From assembly GCA_021776195.1 (NCBI GenBank), contig JAJFGK010000023.1:67155-131154 (forward strand): DNA of 64,000 nt, read 5' to 3'. Position numbers and translations under genes: made by a program. Of this stretch, positions 60,631 to 64,000 are shown piece after piece. The notes beneath the pieces are model-generated. The model made no database searches. It was not told the origin of the DNA and saw only the letters and a list, made by a program, of their open reading frames with translations. This DNA is from Kiloniellaceae bacterium (GTDB taxonomy: Bacteria; Pseudomonadota; Alphaproteobacteria; Kiloniellales; Kiloniellaceae). Every line of letters begins with the position of its first letter. The first letter of the stretch is position 1.

Positions 60631-61401
60631 TCAAGACGCGTAATCGGGCTCGTCGCGGTCGAGGATCTGGCGCAGGGCGGCGAAATGGAGGGCGGCGCCC
60701 TCGGCGCGCTGGGCGATCTGGGAGGCGCCGAGTTCGGCCATGGCCTCGGGAATGAGCAGCGTCTCGCCGCCGCACTGCGCCGCCATGAGCTGCATCTGGC
60801 AGGCCCGCTCCAGGTAGTACATGTCGTCGTAGGCCTCGGCGACGGTGGCGCCGACGACGATGACGCCGTGGTTGCCGAGGAAGAGGATCGGCTTGTCGCC
60901 CATCGCCTCGGCCATGCGCTGGCCCTCGGCGGGATCGACCGCGAAGCCGCCGAACTCCTGGTCGTAGGCACAGCGGCCATGAAAGCGCAGGGCGTTCTGG
61001 TGCACCGGCTCGAGCCGCGCGTCCTTGATGCAGGCCAGGGTCGTGGCCCAGGGCATATGGGTGTGCAGCACCACTTGGGCCGCCGGGTGATGGATATGAA
61101 TCTGGGTGTGGATGCAGGCGCCGCTGCGGATCGGCTTGCCGTTGCCTTCCAGCGTGTTGCCCTCGGCATCGATGGCGATGATGTCGCTGGCCCGGATCAG
61201 CGACCAGTGCGCGCCGCGCGGGTTCATCAGGTAGCGCCCCGCTTCGCCGGGCACCATGGCGCTCATGTGATTGCAGGTGCCTTCGTGCATGCCCTCGCGG
61301 GCCGCCATGCGAAAGGCCGCCGCCAGGTCGGCGCGCAGCTCGGCGAGGTCGCGCCGGTTGTCGGCTGGCGAAGGGAGGCGCGAGGGAGCGAGGTTCGACA
61401 T
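60631..61401 (-). CDS. Class II aldolase/adducin-family protein
   Basis: The 256-residue protein shows the zinc-binding aldolase pattern: 'REGMHEGTCNHMSAMVPG', 'SDIIAIDAEGNTLEG', 'VVLHTHMPWATTLACIKD' (HxH zinc ligands) and 'LFLGNHGVIVVGATVAEAYD' (third His). Enzymes of the family cleave or epimerise phosphosugars, but decarboxylases and unassigned members are common. The acidic residue after the first glycine-rich stretch is 'EGTCNH', as in non-sugar members. It is divergent from the RidA-fusion gene with 177 bp between, which may share a regulator. Substrate unknown. Confidence 0.9.
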   Translation of the reverse strand: MSNLAPSRLPSPADNRRDLAELRADLAAAFRMAAREGMHEGTCNHMSAMVPGEAGRYLMNPRGAHWSLIRASDIIAIDAEGNTLEGNGKPIRSGACIHTQIHIHHPAAQVVLHTHMPWATTLACIKDARLEPVHQNALRFHGRCAYDQEFGGFAVDPAEGQRMAEAMGDKPILFLGNHGVIVVGATVAEAYDDMYYLERACQMQLMAAQCGGETLLIPEAMAELGASQIAQRAEGAALHFAALRQILDRDEPDYAS

Positions 61402-61578
61402 GGCGGATCGGGTCCTTGGCTGTGACGCCGAGGTGTCGGCGCCGGGCCTCACGTTAGTCCGCCCGTCAAATCCCGGTCAACCGCAAGTCCCTTGCGGGCA
61501 TCCCCGCTTCATGCGTGAATTTCAGCGGGTCCGGATTGATCGGACCGACAATCGGTGGCGCAAAAGGGGGAGACCGCG

Positions 61579-62799
61579 ATGCTTGAGAGAACCCACGCCT
61601 GGCCCGAGGGGCATTGGGACTGGTTGATCCACCTGTCGCACAAGCACGGGCTGCGGTGCGGACGGATGATCTTCGTCGGCGGCCAGGTCGACAAGGACCC
61701 CCAGGGCAAGATGCTCAATGCCTACGATTTCGCCACCCAGACCCGGGTCGTCATCGACCATATCGCGCGGGTGCTGGAGGAGTTCGACGCCGGCCTGGGC
61801 GACGTGGTCAGTCTCGTCGCCTTCTACGTCAACGACGGGTCGGTCGACGAGGCCGACTTCCTGCGCGCTATCGGCGCGCGCTTCGACGATGCCCGCGGCC
61901 CGGCCATTACCCTCGTGCCCCTGCCCTGGCTGGCCTACCCCGGCATGATGGTCGAGATCGAGGCCATCGCCATGCTGGGCGAGGCGGGAGCGCAGCTTTC
62001 CGGCCTGTCCGCGGTCCGGGCGGGCTCGGGTCTGGAAGCGCCGGGTCTGTCGTCGGTGCGGTGGGTGGACGAGATGATTTTCGTCGGCGCCCAATCGGCC
62101 CGCGGCGCGTCGCCCTCGCCATTACCGGCCGACATGGCCGGCCAGTGCGATGCGGCGATGGGTCACCTGGCAACCCTGCTCGGCGAGCTCGGCGCGGACC
62201 TCGAAGACGCGGTCAGGCTGAACCTCTACTATCTGGCGGATCGGACCGGCGACAACTGGCGCGCGGCGCTCGCGGCCTGCGGGCGCCATTTCGCCGCACC
62301 GGGCCCGGCGATCACGGCTCTGCCGCTGCCCTGGCTGCCCGACGGCGAGCTGCTTCGCATCGGGCTGACGGCCATGCGCGGCGCCGACGGCCAGCCCCTG
62401 GCGCGCCGTAATGTCTCGCCGGAAGGCCATGCCGACTGGCCGCTCGCCTTGCCTTTCAGTCAGGGGCTGCTCTGCGGCCAGATGGTCTTTGTCGGCGGCC
62501 AGGAATCGCTCGATCCGAACGGTGCCGTGATCGACCCGGGCGACATGGTCCCGCAGACCCGCCGCGCCATGGACAATCTGGCCGCCGTGTTGGCCGGCTT
62601 CGGACTTGTCCTGGACGACAGCGTGAAGATCAACGCCTTCTACAAGGGCCAGGCCGGGCCCGACAATATTGTCGAAAATCAGCGCATCCGCTCGGGCTGC
62701 TTTCGCGAACCCGGACCGGCCTCGACCGGCGTCCCGCTGCCCGGCCTGGCCGCCGAGGACAGCATGATCTCGGTCGAGGCGGTCGCCATGCTGCGTTGA
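61579..62799 (+). CDS. Three tandem RidA (YjgF/UK114) domains in one chain
   Basis: The 406-residue protein consists of three RidA-like domains at about 1-137, 138-275 and 276-406, each marked by 'IFVGGQ', 'IFVGAQ' or 'VFVGGQ' and by 'GPAITLVPLPWL', 'GPAITALPLPWL' or 'GPASTGVPLPGL'. Single RidA proteins of about 130 residues form trimers and deaminate reactive enamines or imines; here one chain supplies a whole trimer. The arginine required for deaminase activity is replaced by Gly-Pro in all three domains. GGGGGAG precedes ATG 61579. It might bind a metabolite rather than deaminate it. Confidence 0.9.
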   Translation: MLERTHAWPEGHWDWLIHLSHKHGLRCGRMIFVGGQVDKDPQGKMLNAYDFATQTRVVIDHIARVLEEFDAGLGDVVSLVAFYVNDGSVDEADFLRAIGARFDDARGPAITLVPLPWLAYPGMMVEIEAIAMLGEAGAQLSGLSAVRAGSGLEAPGLSSVRWVDEMIFVGAQSARGASPSPLPADMAGQCDAAMGHLATLLGELGADLEDAVRLNLYYLADRTGDNWRAALAACGRHFAAPGPAITALPLPWLPDGELLRIGLTAMRGADGQPLARRNVSPEGHADWPLALPFSQGLLCGQMVFVGGQESLDPNGAVIDPGDMVPQTRRAMDNLAAVLAGFGLVLDDSVKINAFYKGQAGPDNIVENQRIRSGCFREPGPASTGVPLPGLAAEDSMISVEAVAMLR

Positions 62800-62927
62800 T
62801 GGGGCGGCAGATCGCCGATATCCATCCGGAGACAGCTCGGACAGGCGCGCGTTGGAGCCGGCCGTGGCATCTGGACAAGGGCGTCAACCGATGACGGAAC
62901 GCGAGCTGTCCGTTGGCGACCTACGAG

Positions 62928-63224
62928 TCAGGAACCGCTGTTTTGGTCGCCTGTCGCGGTGTCGGCGTTTTCGAGAGCCTCGGACGGCTTGACCAGATCC
63001 GCTTGGTCGAGAACGTCGCCGTCGGGCGCGCGCGCGCACCTGATTTTCAGGTACTCGTCCTCGCCGATCTCGAAGGCGGTGCCGGCGAAGTAAGCCTGGG
63101 AGCGCATCGCACAGGCGATTTCGTTATTCGCCTGGGGCCCTTTCAAGACAATGCGGGCTGTCGTCGCGTCGCAGTCGCCGCGCATGACCGCGGTCGCACA
63201 AACAAGAAGAATGACGTCGAACAT
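62928..63224 (-). CDS. Small cysteine-containing protein, probably exported
   Basis: The 98-residue product starts with a hydrophobic stretch ('MFDVILLVCATAVM') and continues with 'ACAMRSQAYFAGTAFEIG' and 'EDEYLKIRCARA', a pattern I have seen in short hypothetical proteins of alphaproteobacteria. Three cysteines remain after a putative signal peptide. GAGGAGGT lies 4-5 bp before ATG 63224, a strong site that supports expression. No function is known to me. It converges with the RidA-fusion gene and is divergent from pqqA. Confidence 0.7.
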   Translation of the reverse strand: MFDVILLVCATAVMRGDCDATTARIVLKGPQANNEIACAMRSQAYFAGTAFEIGEDEYLKIRCARAPDGDVLDQADLVKPSEALENADTATGDQNSGS

Positions 63225-63604
63225 GGGACCTCCTCAACGAGCGTTGGAGCCACCGTACCTCGGGAACACCCAGGCCCTGTTCGCCTGTGAAGGTCATCCT
63301 TTTTGGGGACCTTCCCTGACAGGATGTTGCCTGCCGAGCCCAATTGCAACAATTGTGAAACAGTTGTGTTTAAAAATAGTTAATCTCTTTTAACCAAGTT
63401 TTTCTAAGTAAGTAAGATAGTTAAGAGGCGTGACAATTACCGCGTCCAGGCGCAAGTCCGCCAGACCCGTCGCGCCCTTGGCGCGGAGATCTTTCTGGGT
63501 CGGGCATCCAATGGGCCGATAGTCTAATGGACGAGCCTCGTGCCCCCGGGCAAGATGCGCGCCTCCTTCAACGAAACTCAAATTGCACAGCACAGGTGGG
63601 AAAC
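63225..63604. other. 380-bp region upstream of pqqA
   Basis: This AT-richer stretch should carry the pqqA promoter. It includes CAATTGCAACAATTGTGAAACAG and an A/T run (about 63345-63395), then GGGCCGATAGTCTAATGG, which superficially resembles a tRNA 5' half but lacks a T-loop. GGTGGG precedes the pqqA ATG. I see no gene on either strand. Confidence 0.5.
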
Positions 63605-63685
63605 ATGAAAAAGTGGAACCGTCCGGTTATCGAAGAAGTCCGCGTCGGCATGGAAATCAATCTCTACGTCTGCGCCGAACTCTAA
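63605..63685 (+). CDS. pqqA: PQQ precursor peptide PqqA
   Basis: The frame encodes 26 residues beginning 'MKKWNRPVIEEVRVGMEINL' and ending 'YVCAEL'. The glutamate and tyrosine three residues apart in 'EINLY' are the pair that is cross-linked to make pyrroloquinoline quinone. The peptide is too short for most gene finders. PqqA is the ribosomal substrate for the radical-SAM enzyme PqqE, which is encoded 60 bp downstream. The cysteine after the tyrosine is less usual than the Leu/Pro or Phe/Ala found in many PqqA peptides. Confidence 0.93.
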   Translation: MKKWNRPVIEEVRVGMEINLYVCAEL

Positions 63686-63745
63686 AAGCCAAGCTACTTG
63701 ACCCGGGGCCGGGCGCGGCCTCGGCCGCCCCACGCGAGGCCGGCA

Positions 63746-64000
63746 ATGGACCAGCCTGAAGCCCGAAGCGAGGCCCAGGACGGTTCCGGCTGGCAGCGCC
63801 CGCCGGTGGCGATGCTGGCCGAGCTCACCCATCGCTGTCCGCTGCAATGCCCCTACTGTTCCAACCCCACGGCCCTGTCCCGGCGCAGTGACGAGCTGGA
63901 GACCGCCGAGTGGACTGACATCTTCCGCCAGGCCGCCGAACTGGGGGTGCTGCAGGTGCATCTCTCCGGCGGCGAGCCGAGCGCGCGCAAGGACCTGCCG
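63746..64000 (+). CDS. pqqE: PqqA peptide cyclase PqqE, 5' part
   Basis: The first 85 residues are visible and the frame runs off the window. They include '[20 protein letters not shown]' with the radical-SAM cluster CxxxCxxC and '[17 protein letters not shown]', a phrase specific to PqqE. PqqE forms the Glu-Tyr carbon-carbon bond in PqqA using S-adenosylmethionine and Fe-S clusters, with PqqD as carrier. GAGG lies 6 bp before ATG 63746. The gene follows pqqA directly; pqqB, pqqC and pqqD are not between them. Confidence 0.93.
   Translation, partial: MDQPEARSEAQDGSGWQRPPVAMLAELTHRCPLQCPYCSNPTALSRRSDELETAEWTDIFRQAAELGVLQVHLSGGEPSARKDLP

Noticed and set aside
63517..63590. tRNA-like sequence GGGCCGATAGTCTAATGG upstream of pqqA
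   Set aside because: The first part looks like a tRNA 5' end and D-arm, but no T-loop (TTCGA-type) or matching acceptor 3' strand is present.

Overview
The window is high-GC, densely coded DNA with short operons, many ATGA/GTGA start-stop overlaps, TRAP and ABC uptake systems and PQQ genes. This fits an alphaproteobacterium of the Rhodospirillales/Rhizobiales kind; the assignment is an inference from style and gene content, since no rRNA or other marker lies in the window. I see no tRNA, rRNA or CRISPR array. Almost everything is uptake and breakdown of small nitrogenous or organic compounds: one TRAP transporter, four complete ABC transporters and one orphan substrate-binding protein in 64 kb, each next to its own hydrolases or oxidoreductases.

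Layout. 1-9170 (minus strand): amidohydrolase, TRAP binding protein, TetR regulator, TRAP permeases DctQ/DctM, GMC (choline-dehydrogenase-like) oxidoreductase, M20 deacylase and an M24 hydrolase cut by the window edge. A 37-bp sequence occurs inverted at both sides of the tetR-dctQ gap. 9397-12529 (plus): SDR dehydrogenase, BtpA-family protein and FGGY kinase, probably one unassigned sugar or polyol pathway. 12691-16315: orphan oligopeptide-type binding protein, homocysteine S-methyltransferase and a PhyH-type dioxygenase. 16619-20843 (minus): a complete sugar-type ABC importer. 21314-24419: a lower-GC accessory patch with a HAF-repeat protein, an inverted repeat, a gene fragment and an ankyrin protein.

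24489-33632: a divergent GntR (FCD) regulator with two matching operator-like palindromes, then a Dpp-type ABC importer wrapped around two amidohydrolases. 33666-41847 (minus): an AmiC-like sensor and an AmiR-like ANTAR antiterminator, a leader with an intrinsic terminator, a Urt/Liv-type importer and a formamidase. This is a self-contained amide or urea uptake and hydrolysis system with its own antitermination switch. 41939-45761 (minus): a three-subunit FAD/Fe-S dehydrogenase plus a DapA-family lyase, resembling hydroxyproline catabolism. 45926-51788: two enoyl-CoA hydratases, an IS4-type insertion sequence, a protein of unknown family and an acyl-CoA synthetase.

52112-59117 (plus): a polyamine-type ABC importer whose two permeases are fused into one chain, a DadA-like amino-acid oxidase and an M24 hydrolase without the usual metal ligands. 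59332-62799: a zinc-type alcohol dehydrogenase, a class II aldolase and a chain of three fused RidA domains. 62928-64000: a small secreted-looking protein, then pqqA followed directly by pqqE, cut by the window end. Two copies of a ~216-bp palindromic non-autonomous element lie at 16332-16547 and 57590-57806 in opposite orientation.
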